This document shows, in pieces, positions 1 to 8,557 of a stretch of 64,000 bases of DNA (positions are counted from its first letter, which is position 1; each line of letters starts with the position of its first letter). The notes beneath the pieces are model-generated. The model worked only from the letters and a program-made list of their open reading frames with translations. It did not search any database and was not told where the DNA came from. The position numbers were made by a program, and so were the translations under genes. This DNA is from Campylobacterales bacterium (lineage in GTDB: Bacteria > Campylobacterota > Campylobacteria > Campylobacterales > Sulfurimonadaceae). The stretch is taken from positions 172,449 through 236,448 of the forward strand of contig JAFGUB010000008.1 in NCBI GenBank assembly GCA_016938735.1, given 5' to 3'.

Positions 1-2
1 GC

Positions 3-386
3 AACACCCGCGAGATTTTTCTCAAAATCTATCTCTGGGTGATGGCGGGCGTGGGGGTGGGCGCTTTTTTCCACGGCTATGTGCCTGCCGAGTGGATCGC
101 CGCGTACGCCGGAGGCGATGCGTGGTACGCCGTGCCGCTCGCCGTGGCGATGGGCATCCCCATGTACGCTTCGGCTGCCGGAGTCATGCCGCTGGTGGAG
201 GTTTTAACCCAGAAAGGAATGCTGCTGGGAAGCGCGCTGAGCTTCATGATGGCCGTCACCGCCCTCTCGCTGCCCGAGGCTATCATCCTCAAACAGATCT
301 TACATGTAAGGCTTATCGCCTTCTTCTTTGCCATTATCGGCGCGGGAATCATGGCGATCGGCTTTATTTTTAATGCTATTTTATAA
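3..386 (+). CDS. Permease (DUF318/ArsP-like), C-terminal part
   Basis: The reading frame is open from the left edge, so only the last 127 residues are present and the true start lies outside the window. The visible part is strongly hydrophobic with about four membrane segments. It carries the conserved pattern GIPMYASAAGVMPLVE seen in the predicted permeases of the DUF318/ArsP-like family, which export metals, metalloids or related compounds. A small Cys-rich protein and a CxxC thioredoxin-like protein follow directly. That is a common partnership for this permease family and suggests a redox or thiol link to the transported substrate. The substrate cannot be told from this fragment. Confidence 0.75.
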   Translation, partial: NTREIFLKIYLWVMAGVGVGAFFHGYVPAEWIAAYAGGDAWYAVPLAVAMGIPMYASAAGVMPLVEVLTQKGMLLGSALSFMMAVTALSLPEAIILKQILHVRLIAFFFAIIGAGIMAIGFIFNAIL

Positions 387-396
387 GGAGCACATT

Positions 397-657
397 ATGA
401 ACATTCAAGTCCAAAACACATCAAGCGGCGTCAAAGCCACACTCAGCGGCTTTAGCGCTACAGAGATCAAAAGCAAAATCGAAGCGTGCCAAGAGGGGAG
501 CTGTGAGTGTAACTGCGACAGCGGCGTGATGGAGCGCATTAGCGGTATTGAGCTGCAAGAAAACAGAGACACGCTGGAGCTGTGCGTGAACGGCGATGTG
601 GACGCGCAGACCTTGGCGCCCATGATGCAAAGCTGCCTGATTGGAGAAGCGCAATGA
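397..657 (+). CDS. Small Cys-rich hypothetical protein between permease and thioredoxin
   Basis: An 86-residue protein. The ATG at 397 is preceded by TAAGGAG at a good distance; an upstream in-frame ATG at 328 lies inside the permease gene and lacks this. A CxxxxCxCxC-like cluster (CQEGSCECNC) sits near residues 31-40, which could bind a metal or form disulfides. The rest looks like a small soluble alpha/beta fold with no signal peptide. I do not recognise the family. It overlaps the following thioredoxin gene by ATGA, so the two are probably translationally coupled. The context suggests a metal or thiol role with the neighbouring permease. Confidence 0.7.
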   Translation: MNIQVQNTSSGVKATLSGFSATEIKSKIEACQEGSCECNCDSGVMERISGIELQENRDTLELCVNGDVDAQTLAPMMQSCLIGEAQ

Positions 658-890
658 AAATCGAAATTCTCGGTACCGGATGTGCCAAATGCAAAGCCCT
701 TGAAGAAGCCGCCAAGCAAGCCGTAGCGCAGTGCGGCATCTTTGCGCAGGTGGAAAAGGTGGATGATATTCAAAAGATCATGAGCTATGGCGTCATGAGC
801 ACGCCCGGACTGGTGATTGACGGCGTAGTGAAAAGCAGCGGCAAAGCCTTACATGTAAACGAAATCGTCGCGCTCATTAAAGCACAGTGA
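654..890 (+). CDS. Thioredoxin-like protein (TM0996/MTH895 family)
   Basis: A 78-residue cytoplasmic protein with the redox motif CAKC at residues 10-13 and the cis-proline loop STPG near residues 49-52. This is the minimal thioredoxin/glutaredoxin-like fold of the TM0996/MTH895 family. The start overlaps the previous stop as ATGA. Members of this family are often encoded beside DUF318-type permeases, as here. A dithiol-disulfide exchange role supporting the permease system is likely; the partner is unknown. An exact TTACATGTAA copy at 849-858 encodes the Leu-His-Val near the C-terminus. The gene is convergent with the next one, 8 nt away. Confidence 0.85.
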   Translation: MKIEILGTGCAKCKALEEAAKQAVAQCGIFAQVEKVDDIQKIMSYGVMSTPGLVIDGVVKSSGKALHVNEIVALIKAQ

Positions 891-898
891 CGCAGACC

Positions 899-1309
899 TT
901 ACTTGAACCCGCTCTTTTCAAATCCCTTGAGTCGATCAAGTTCGTAATTGATCGCCAGATCAGAGATCAAAATTTCACGCAGCGAGCAGACTAGGGACAT
1001 GGCCAGCAAGATCAAAGAGGTGTAAAACGCCACAACCCCTTCAAACGCCATACCCGCCTGAATAAACCCCATTGCGACTACCGCGACAAGAATGCTCATT
1101 GCACCCGATGCCTGCATATATTTTATCAGTTCAACCCGCTTACGCAACACGTCAATCTGTTTGAGCACAAGCACATCACACCCTTTTTCGCATAGGCTTG
1201 CAAGATCACGGATCGTTTTATACAGAGCGAGCAAACGCTGCGTATATGCCAACATCAAAAGAGACTGCGCCGAAAAAAGCAGTGCGGGCGTAGCGATGGA
1301 GAGCTCCAT
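899..1309 (-). CDS. DUF2721 family membrane protein
   Basis: A 136-residue protein with an N-terminal hydrophobic segment (residues 3-25), an amphipathic cytoplasmic stretch and two further membrane segments around residues 66-115. The layout and the LALYKTIRDL-like region match DUF2721 proteins, whose function is unknown. It lies 1 nt downstream of a 57-residue ORF on the same strand and is probably cotranscribed with it. Confidence 0.7.
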   Translation of the reverse strand: MELSIATPALLFSAQSLLMLAYTQRLLALYKTIRDLASLCEKGCDVLVLKQIDVLRKRVELIKYMQASGAMSILVAVVAMGFIQAGMAFEGVVAFYTSLILLAMSLVCSLREILISDLAINYELDRLKGFEKSGFK

Positions 1310-1310
1310 G

Positions 1311-1484
1311 CTAGGCTTTGACGTCGAGCTGCGTACCGATACCCCTTAGCGCCGCACCGCTGGCTTGAGGAGTCGCGCTACTCTCTAAAAGTTTGAGCAC
1401 CTGCTCTCCCTGACCTTTAGAGGCCTCTTTGAGGGCGTAGAGCGAGGTGGATGCCTGAGTCGTTTGAGGGTTAATCGCTTCCAT
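1311..1484 (-). CDS. Small protein, possible YjfB-type motility protein
   Basis: A 57-residue ORF beginning MEAINPQTTQ, with AAAAGGAGCACC directly before the ATG as a strong ribosome-binding site. It is rich in Gln, Ala and Ser with a short central helix containing VLKLL. The ending GTQLDVKA resembles the C-terminal pattern of the small YjfB putative motility proteins, but I would not insist on that family. It ends 1 nt before the DUF2721 gene starts, so the two form a small operon. Confidence 0.55.
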   Translation of the reverse strand: MEAINPQTTQASTSLYALKEASKGQGEQVLKLLESSATPQASGAALRGIGTQLDVKA

Positions 1485-1580
1485 GGGTGCTCCTTTTGAA
1501 TCTTTGCACTAAGATCGGCTAAAATGGCTTTACATGTACGCTTTAACATCACGCACAACAATGCGGAAAAAGGATCATTT

Positions 1581-1916
1581 ATGGCGCTATCATCCGAAGA
1601 AGAGGCCCTGCTCGCCAAACGCGCCAGACGCCTCAAAAGCTGGCCCTACGTCGGCGGCGGGTTACTGGGCTTGCTGGGGGCTTGCGGCCTTTGGCTGTGG
1701 GTCAAGGTACCGTATCTGATCAATCCATGGGCGCTTGGCGACGCCATCCGCGGTGGGAGCCTGAGCGAATCGACCGTGCTGCTTTTGGCCTCGATGCTCC
1801 CTGTCGTCTTGCTGATGCTTCTACTTTTTGCGGTCGCTGTAGTGGGGCTGATCTTCGCAGCCTTTGCCAATGAACGCAAACTGATAGAGATGATCCGAAG
1901 ATTGAATACACACTGA
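1581..1916 (+). CDS. Hypothetical membrane protein with two TM segments
   Basis: A 111-residue protein. I chose the ATG at 1581 because AAAAAGGATC precedes it; a longer version from 1524 adds an unlikely N-terminus. There is a charged N-terminus rich in Glu and Arg. Two hydrophobic segments follow (about residues 25-45 and 68-95), then a basic C-terminus. Another small membrane protein follows 18 nt downstream on the same strand. I do not recognise the family. Confidence 0.6.
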   Translation: MALSSEEEALLAKRARRLKSWPYVGGGLLGLLGACGLWLWVKVPYLINPWALGDAIRGGSLSESTVLLLASMLPVVLLMLLLFAVAVVGLIFAAFANERKLIEMIRRLNTH

Positions 1917-1934
1917 ACGAATCGGAGCGATAGT

Positions 1935-2099
1935 ATGTGTCTTATCCTGACCGCCCTCTTCGCGGCGCTTGCATGGAGCTTTTTTGAACGCGGCTTGCTG
2001 ATCGGTGCGCTCGTCTTTGCCGCTATCTCAGCGGTGTTTGCCTTCTTGATGCTCTATAAAATCAACAAGACGCGCTTGGAGCGCAAAAAAGATGAATAG
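1935..2099 (+). CDS. Small hypothetical membrane protein
   Basis: A 54-residue ORF starting MCLILTALFA, with GGAGCGATAGT before the ATG as a possible ribosome-binding site. It is almost entirely two hydrophobic segments and ends in a basic tail (INKTRLERKKDE). It is probably cotranscribed with the preceding membrane protein. No family is recognised. Confidence 0.55.
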   Translation: MCLILTALFAALAWSFFERGLLIGALVFAAISAVFAFLMLYKINKTRLERKKDE

Positions 2100-2226
2100 C
2101 CCTCCGCGGCAAAATAGGCAAAAGGGGTGATTAATATTCCTTTATGGCACAATTGACTGTCTTGAAAGAGCCCTATAAGCCGCTATCGGTTATAGTGTAG
2201 TACTTTCGTCACAAAGAGCCCCACTC

Positions 2227-5200
2227 ATGAAAGAGATGCACTATCTCAAACAAGAGTTATATGATCGGGTAAAAACCGATACGGATATTTTCGACTTTCT
2301 GCAAAACGGCTCGCTTGATGGCCTCTGGTATTGGGATCTGGAGCACCCGAACCATGAGTGGATGAGTGAGCGCTTCTGGGAGATGTTTGGCATCGATCCC
2401 TCCACCAAAACGCATCTTAGCTCCGAGTGGCAGAAGATCATCTTTGAAGATGATCTAAAAAGCAGTATCGAACACCTCAACAAACACCTCGAAGATCCGA
2501 GCTACCCTTATGATCAGATCGTCAGATACCGCCATCAAGACGGAAGTACCGTCTGGATTCGCTGCCGCGGCATGGCCATCAGGGATGCCAACGGCAAACC
2601 GATCAGGATGCTGGGTGCACATATCAACGTCTCATCCATCTACCAAACCTTTGAGGATCTGGTTCGCTCAAAAGAGCGGGAGTTTGAGACCCTGTTCGAC
2701 CGCGCCCAAGTCGGCCTTATGTACATCACGGGTGATCGAAAGCTCATTCGGGCCAATCCCCGCTTCGCAGAGATGCTGGGGTATGGCTCACCTGAGGAGA
2801 TGGTTGGGCTGAGCATGCGCGCCCTGCATCTCTCTGAAGAGAATTTCATCGCTTTTGGAACGCTCTATTTTGACGCTTTAATTCAGGGTGCCAAGCTCAA
2901 TATCGAGTATACGATTCGAAAAAAAGACGGCACGCCCCTTTGGGTCTCTATCTCAGGCAAAGCCTTGAGCGATGATATCCCCGCTGACCTCTCCAAAGGG
3001 GTGCTCTGGTCTATTGAGGACATTTCGCAGCGCAAACGATTCGAAACCGAGCTCAAACGCTCCAACGAACGCTGGAAAGCTGCACTGAGCGCCAATGAGG
3101 ATGGCGTCTGGGAGTGGGACCTTGAACATGACGCGCTCTACACTTCGGAGCGCTGGAACGCGCTGCATGACTATACGCAAGAGCATACGATCACCACGCA
3201 GACATGGACCGGCAGTATCCATCCGGATGATCTTCAAGAGATCGAGCAGAGGGTGAACGATGTGCTCACCAATCCAAACACCGCCAACTTCGTCTCCGAA
3301 TACCGCTTCCGATCCTCCAAAGGGACCTATAAATGGATTCTCGACAGAGGTATCGTCCTTGAGCGCTCCAAAGAGGGAAGAGCCCTACACATCATCGGTA
3401 CCCATCACGACATCTCCGAGCGCAAACGGTTTGAAGAGGCTCTTATCACGGAGCGCGACCGATCTCAACACTATCTCGATATCGTCGGCGAAATGATCAT
3501 TGCTCTTGACACCACAGGAACCATCATTTTGATCAACGAAAAAGGCCGCACGATTTTGGAAGCGGATGGAAGCGAGATCATCGGTAAAAATTGGTTCTCA
3601 GAGTTTTTGATCCCCGATGAGCTTGAGAGGGTTCAGGGCTATTTCCAAGAGTTGATGGCCGGAAGCATTGAGAATCTGCGCTATGTTGAAAATCATATCC
3701 GCACACTCAAAGGCGCTAAACGGCTCATCGCATGGCATAACACGCTGACCTACGATGAGACGCACACCATCAACGGCCTCATCTCTTCAGGAAGGGACAT
3801 CACCGATCAGCGCATCGTCGAAAACGAACTCAAAGCGGAGCGCGCCCGTTTCAAGTTGGCGATAGAAGGGACCAAAGACGGTCTGTGGGACTGGAACATC
3901 CTCACTCATGAAGCGTATGTCTCCGAACGCTACGAAACCATGCTCGGATATGAGCTCGGAGAGCTTCCACACTCACCTGATGCCTGGAGTGACCTGCTGC
4001 ATCCGGAGGACAAAGCGGCCGCATTTGCCGCCGTGCAATCGTACCTCGACTCTAGAGGCAAGCATAACTACGACAGCACCTTTCGCATGCGGTGCAAAGA
4101 TGGCAGTTGGCGCTGGATCAGAGGGCGCGGAAAGGCACTCTTTGATACCGATGGTCGCCCCTTGAGATTGGTCGGCTTCAACACCGACGTCACCGAAGAG
4201 CGCGAACTACACAACCGATTAAGCTACAGTGAAAAGCGCTTTCACACTATTTTTGACAGTGCCCCTGTGGGGATCTTCTATTTTGATCGAGAGAAGATCA
4301 TCAGGGAGTCCAACGCAGCCTTTGCAAAGATACTTGGCACGACGCCCAAGCAGTTGAATGATTTTAATATGCAAGAGCGGCTCAACGATACGACCATGCT
4401 AAAAGCGATCGACCAATGTCTGAGTGAAGGGGCGGCCAGATTTAAAGGGTACTACACTTCGGTGACCAGCGCAAAGAAAAAATATGGAGAAGTGATTTAT
4501 CAGGCGATTTATGACGACGAAAATCAGATCATCGGAGGGATTGGGATTGCTGATGACCAGACGGTGCAAAAAAGCCTCGAGGAGGAGATAGCACTCAAAG
4601 AGACGCTGCACAAACAGCTCTTTACCGATAACAAAGTTCCCACCCTCTTTATTGATCCTGCCAATCACGGCGCGATCGTCGATGCGAATATCGCGGCTGC
4701 GAAATACTATGGGTATTCGCTCGATGAACTCACCGGTATGTCCATAATGCAGCTTAACACCATGACCCCTGATGAGATCAACACCGAAATGCATCATGCA
4801 CTTCATCATCATCGCGACCACTTTCTGTTCCAGCACCGCTTGAAAAGTGGTGAAATCAGAGATGTAGAGGTGTACAGCGGACCGATCACCTATGCGCAAA
4901 AGCAGATTCTCTACAGCATCATTCATGATGTTACGGAAAAAAACCGATTGGCCCGCGAAGTCTCTCAGCAGCATGATCACCTGCAAAACGTCATCAACGG
5001 CATGTCCGAAGCCATGACCGTCATAGACCAGAACTACAACGTGCTTCTGATGAACAACACCGCCAAGGAGATGGCGGTTGCGCACTTCATTGCAGACCCA
5101 CAACACCCCAAATGCCATGAAATCTCCCATCACAGTCCGCTGCCGTGTGCCCTAGACAACCACCCCTGCCCGCTCAAGCAAGCCATCGAGAGCGGCACCA

Positions 5201-6660
5201 CACAAAAAGCGCTGCACCGTCACCTCAATGCCCAAGATGAAGAACGGCTGGTTGAAGTCACCCTGACCCCGCTCAAAAACAGTGAAGGGGAGATCTACGC
5301 TTTTGTCGAATCAGGTCATGACGTCACCGACCTTCTGGAGATAAAAGAGGAGCTCAACCGCCAGATCAACTTTGATGCCCTCACGGGGCTTCCCAGCAAG
5401 ATCCTCTTCATGGACCGCCTCAAGGAGTTCATCGCCCACGCGCAACGCACCCAGGCGAAGGCTGCTGTTATCTTGATCAACATCGACAACTTCAAGATCA
5501 TCAACGAATCGTTTGGGCATCAAGCCGGCGATCTGGTGATCAAAATGTTCGCCGAGTGGATCAAAAGCGTCATTAGGGCCGAAGATACATTGGCGCGTCT
5601 GAGTGGCGACTCCTACGCCATTTTGCTTGAAAACATCGATGAGGATCTGGTTGCAGTCCGCATTCTTGAGAACCTCAAGGCCCTGGTTGAAACCTCACAC
5701 GTCGATATCCTTGGACAGGAGGTCTATTTCACCTACAGCGCCGGAATTGCCATCTATCCCCAAGACGGCAACAGCGCGGAGAGCATCTTCAAAAATGCCG
5801 ACGCCGCCATCTATGAAGCCAAAGAGGGAGGACGCAATACCTATCGCTACTACACCGACGAGCTCACCCAGAAGGCTTTTCACAGAGTAGTGATGGATGC
5901 GAGCCTTCGCGATGCAATCAGAAACGACGAATTTGTACTCTATTATCAACCGCAATACAATGGCCAAAGCGGCACCCTCATCGGCATGGAGGCACTCATT
6001 CGCTGGAATCACCACTCCATGGGACTGGTGCCTCCGGGCAAGTTCATCCCTATCCTGGAGAGCTCTCATCTGATCATCCCCGTAGGGCAGTGGATTCTTG
6101 AAACGGCCTTCAAACAGGCGCTCTTGTGGCATGAAGCAGGGTTGGAGCCGGGGGTTATTTCGGTGAATCTCTCCATGGTGCAGCTCGCCACCGGCGAAGA
6201 GCTGATCAAACAGATTCGGTCACTCCTTGAGTCAACGGGGTGCAAGCCCGAATGGATCGGTCTGGAGATGACCGAGAGTCTGATGATGCACAACCCCGAC
6301 GAAACGATTGCGCTCCTGCGCACCCTGCGTGATCTTGGCTTTTTGATCGCCATGGATGATTTTGGTACGGGCTACTCCTCGCTGGCCTATCTCAAAAAGA
6401 TGCCCATCTCCAAACTCAAAATCGACAAATCGTTTATCGATGGACTGCCTCATGATGAAGATGACATTGCCATGGCCAGATCCATCATCGCTCTGGCAAA
6501 AAACATGAATCTTGAAGTTATCGCTGAGGGGGTTGAGCGAGAAGAGCAAAAAGCGTTTCTCCTAACCAACGGCTGTTTTGAGATACAAGGCTATCTCTAT
6601 GGCAGGCCGATGCCATCAAAAGAGATCGAAAAGCTGTTGGGGCACCCCTGTGAATCGTAG
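2227..6660 (+). CDS. Giant multi-PAS GGDEF-EAL protein (probable c-di-GMP phosphodiesterase)
   Basis: A 1477-residue protein with no clear membrane segment. I count eight PAS-type domains in tandem from about residue 25 to 1035. Domains 1, 3 and 5 are PAS_3-like and similar to each other (GLWYWDLE, GVWEWDLE, GLWDWNI), which suggests internal duplication. A GGDEF domain follows from about residue 1045 to 1205. Its signature is SGDSY near residue 1125, so cyclase activity is probably lost. The EAL domain (about 1225-1470) keeps EALIRW, MTESL and DDFGTGYSSL, so phosphodiesterase activity is plausible. The protein probably senses several soluble or redox signals and lowers c-di-GMP. It stands alone, with no TTACATGTAA motif in its 4.4 kb. 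Confidence 0.93.
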   Translation: MKEMHYLKQELYDRVKTDTDIFDFLQNGSLDGLWYWDLEHPNHEWMSERFWEMFGIDPSTKTHLSSEWQKIIFEDDLKSSIEHLNKHLEDPSYPYDQIVRYRHQDGSTVWIRCRGMAIRDANGKPIRMLGAHINVSSIYQTFEDLVRSKEREFETLFDRAQVGLMYITGDRKLIRANPRFAEMLGYGSPEEMVGLSMRALHLSEENFIAFGTLYFDALIQGAKLNIEYTIRKKDGTPLWVSISGKALSDDIPADLSKGVLWSIEDISQRKRFETELKRSNERWKAALSANEDGVWEWDLEHDALYTSERWNALHDYTQEHTITTQTWTGSIHPDDLQEIEQRVNDVLTNPNTANFVSEYRFRSSKGTYKWILDRGIVLERSKEGRALHIIGTHHDISERKRFEEALITERDRSQHYLDIVGEMIIALDTTGTIILINEKGRTILEADGSEIIGKNWFSEFLIPDELERVQGYFQELMAGSIENLRYVENHIRTLKGAKRLIAWHNTLTYDETHTINGLISSGRDITDQRIVENELKAERARFKLAIEGTKDGLWDWNILTHEAYVSERYETMLGYELGELPHSPDAWSDLLHPEDKAAAFAAVQSYLDSRGKHNYDSTFRMRCKDGSWRWIRGRGKALFDTDGRPLRLVGFNTDVTEERELHNRLSYSEKRFHTIFDSAPVGIFYFDREKIIRESNAAFAKILGTTPKQLNDFNMQERLNDTTMLKAIDQCLSEGAARFKGYYTSVTSAKKKYGEVIYQAIYDDENQIIGGIGIADDQTVQKSLEEEIALKETLHKQLFTDNKVPTLFIDPANHGAIVDANIAAAKYYGYSLDELTGMSIMQLNTMTPDEINTEMHHALHHHRDHFLFQHRLKSGEIRDVEVYSGPITYAQKQILYSIIHDVTEKNRLAREVSQQHDHLQNVINGMSEAMTVIDQNYNVLLMNNTAKEMAVAHFIADPQHPKCHEISHHSPLPCALDNHPCPLKQAIESGTTQKALHRHLNAQDEERLVEVTLTPLKNSEGEIYAFVESGHDVTDLLEIKEELNRQINFDALTGLPSKILFMDRLKEFIAHAQRTQAKAAVILINIDNFKIINESFGHQAGDLVIKMFAEWIKSVIRAEDTLARLSGDSYAILLENIDEDLVAVRILENLKALVETSHVDILGQEVYFTYSAGIAIYPQDGNSAESIFKNADAAIYEAKEGGRNTYRYYTDELTQKAFHRVVMDASLRDAIRNDEFVLYYQPQYNGQSGTLIGMEALIRWNHHSMGLVPPGKFIPILESSHLIIPVGQWILETAFKQALLWHEAGLEPGVISVNLSMVQLATGEELIKQIRSLLESTGCKPEWIGLEMTESLMMHNPDETIALLRTLRDLGFLIAMDDFGTGYSSLAYLKKMPISKLKIDKSFIDGLPHDEDDIAMARSIIALAKNMNLEVIAEGVEREEQKAFLLTNGCFEIQGYLYGRPMPSKEIEKLLGHPCES

Positions 6661-6662
6661 GG

Positions 6663-7874
6663 CTACTCATGCCTCAAGGCATCAATCGGGTTGAGCCGCG
6701 CGGCTTTTCGGGCGGGAAAGTAGCCAAAGAGTACCCCTACCATCACCGAAAATCCAAAGGCCACCACCACGATCATGCTGTTAAAGATCAGCGGCAGATC
6801 AAAAAAGAGCGCTATTCCCACGCCCGTGCTCACCCCCAGCACCATGCCGATCACCCCGCCGAGCATCGAGAGCACTACCGCTTCGATGAGAAACTGCAGC
6901 AGCACTTCGCGCTCCAGCGCCCCGATGGCCAGACGGATGCCGATCTCTCGGGTGCGCTCAGTCACGGAGACCAGCATGATGTTCATGATGCCGATGCCGC
7001 CCACCAGCAGGCTGATCGCCGCCACCGCGCCGAGCAATACGGTGAGCATCTTGGTAGTCGATGAGAGGGTTTGCACCATCTCGCGCATGTCGCGCACGCT
7101 GAAGTCGTCCTCGTCTCCTTGATGGATGCGTCGGCGTTCGCGCAGCAGCAGTGTGATCGACTCCTTGGCCTCTTCGATCACCTGCGGCGACGTGGCCGAT
7201 GCAAGGATCATTGAAATCTCCTGATTGCCCGTCACGCGCCGCTGAATCAGCCTTATCGGCACCACGACGATATCGTCTTGATCCATCCCGAACATCGCCG
7301 CCCCTTTGGATTCAAGCAGCCCGATCACCTGACACGAAAACTTCCCCAGCCGCAGCTTCGCATCGATGGGGTCTTGCGCCCCGAAGAGCTCACGACGCAC
7401 CGTCTCGCCGATGACGCAGACTGCCTTGCCGCTTTGCAACTCCGCTTGGCTAAAAGAGCGCCCTGTGGCAAAGACCCAATCTTTGACCGCAAAATAGTCG
7501 TTGTCGCTGCCCTCAAGATTGGTGGTGTAGTTTTGGTTGCCATAGACCGCATTGACTCCGCTTGAGGCCACGGGCGCGGCGGCGCGGATCGATGTGACGT
7601 CGCGCTTGATAGCCTGCAGATCCTTGTCGTCAAAACGCCGCGCGCTGCTGTCTTCGGTACGCGGGCCCCGCCGATCCTGCCCGGGGCGGACGATGAGCAT
7701 GTTGGTGCCGAGTTTGGAGATCGACTCCGTAACATAAGCGGTGGTCGCGTCGCCGAGCATCACCATTGCAATCACCGAAACCACCCCGATGACGATCCCC
7801 AGCGTGGTGAGCACCGAGCGCATCACACTGCGGCGAATCTCGCGCAGCGCCAGCACAAAAGCATTGCCGATCAT
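6663..7874 (-). CDS. macB: MacB-type ABC transporter permease (FtsX fold)
   Basis: A 403-residue protein: an N-terminal membrane segment (about 15-40), a periplasmic MacB_PCD-type domain (about 40-240) and three C-terminal membrane segments of the FtsX type with GGIGIMNIMLVSVTERTREIG. It partners the ATPase encoded immediately upstream on the same strand, with an overlap at 7871-7874, and the HlyD/MacA-like adaptor before that. In E. coli MacB the permease and ATPase are fused; here they are separate, as is common. The likely role is tripartite export of a peptide, lipid or small molecule. The gene ends 2 nt from the convergent PAS-GGDEF-EAL gene. Confidence 0.9.
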   Translation of the reverse strand: MIGNAFVLALREIRRSVMRSVLTTLGIVIGVVSVIAMVMLGDATTAYVTESISKLGTNMLIVRPGQDRRGPRTEDSSARRFDDKDLQAIKRDVTSIRAAAPVASSGVNAVYGNQNYTTNLEGSDNDYFAVKDWVFATGRSFSQAELQSGKAVCVIGETVRRELFGAQDPIDAKLRLGKFSCQVIGLLESKGAAMFGMDQDDIVVVPIRLIQRRVTGNQEISMILASATSPQVIEEAKESITLLLRERRRIHQGDEDDFSVRDMREMVQTLSSTTKMLTVLLGAVAAISLLVGGIGIMNIMLVSVTERTREIGIRLAIGALEREVLLQFLIEAVVLSMLGGVIGMVLGVSTGVGIALFFDLPLIFNSMIVVVAFGFSVMVGVLFGYFPARKAARLNPIDALRHE

Positions 7875-8557
7875 ACACGCACCTCCTCGATCAGGCCGTC
7901 ACGAAAACGGATCGTGCGCACCGCATACGCGGCCATCTCCTCTTCATGCGTGACCATGATCACCGTAATCCCCTTGTCGCGGTTGAAGGATTGCAGCAGC
8001 GCCATCACCTCATGACTTTTGGCGGTATCAAGATTACCCGTAGGCTCATCGGCGAGCAGCACCAGCGGATCGGTCACAATGGCACGGGCGATGGCCACAC
8101 GCTGCTGCTGTCCGCCGGAGAGTTCACCGGGGGTATGGTGGGCTACATGTAAGAGTCCGACGCTCTCAAGCGCCTCTAGCGCCTTGGCGCGGCGCGTCTT
8201 GGCGTCTAGCCCCCTATAAAGCAGCGGCAGCTCGACATTCTCCACCGCAGAGGTCTTGCCCAAAAGATTAAAACCTTGAAACACAAATCCCAGATAGTTG
8301 CGCCGCAGCAGCGAGCGCTGATCGCGCTCTAGCGTGCCCACATCCACCCCCTCAAAAAGGTAGCGACCGCCACTTGGCGTGTCCAGACAGCCGATGATGT
8401 TCATCGCCGTCGATTTGCCCGAACCGCTTGGCCCCATGATGGCGACGAACTCCCCTTTGAAGATCTCCAGATCAACCCCGCGCAGCGCGTACGACGTCGC
8501 CTCACCCGATCCGTAAGACTTGCTCACCTGCTCAAACGCAATGACCGCGCGGGACAT
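7871..8557 (-). CDS. ABC transporter ATP-binding protein, MacB/LolD type
   Basis: A 228-residue ATPase with Walker [10 protein letters not shown] (about residue 43), signature LSGGQQQR, Walker [13 protein letters not shown] and a switch His in VTHEEE. The length and motifs are those of the LolD/MacB family, which powers FtsX-fold permeases. It overlaps the permease start by 4 nt and begins directly at the end of the adaptor gene, so adaptor, ATPase and permease form one operon. A one-mismatch copy of the window's repeated palindrome lies in it at 8144-8153 and encodes Leu-His-Val. Confidence 0.93.
   Translation of the reverse strand: MSRAVIAFEQVSKSYGSGEATSYALRGVDLEIFKGEFVAIMGPSGSGKSTAMNIIGCLDTPSGGRYLFEGVDVGTLERDQRSLLRRNYLGFVFQGFNLLGKTSAVENVELPLLYRGLDAKTRRAKALEALESVGLLHVAHHTPGELSGGQQQRVAIARAIVTDPLVLLADEPTGNLDTAKSHEVMALLQSFNRDKGITVIMVTHEEEMAAYAVRTIRFRDGLIEEVRV

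Noticed and set aside
2100..2226. Promoter with TTGACT and TATAAG before the giant PAS gene
   Set aside because: The two boxes are only 15 nt apart and neighbouring alternatives are equally good, so no single promoter can be supported.
4399..5133. Long open frame on the minus strand inside the PAS-GGDEF-EAL gene
   Set aside because: It is the antisense shadow of a well-supported protein; it has no recognisable domain and poor start context.
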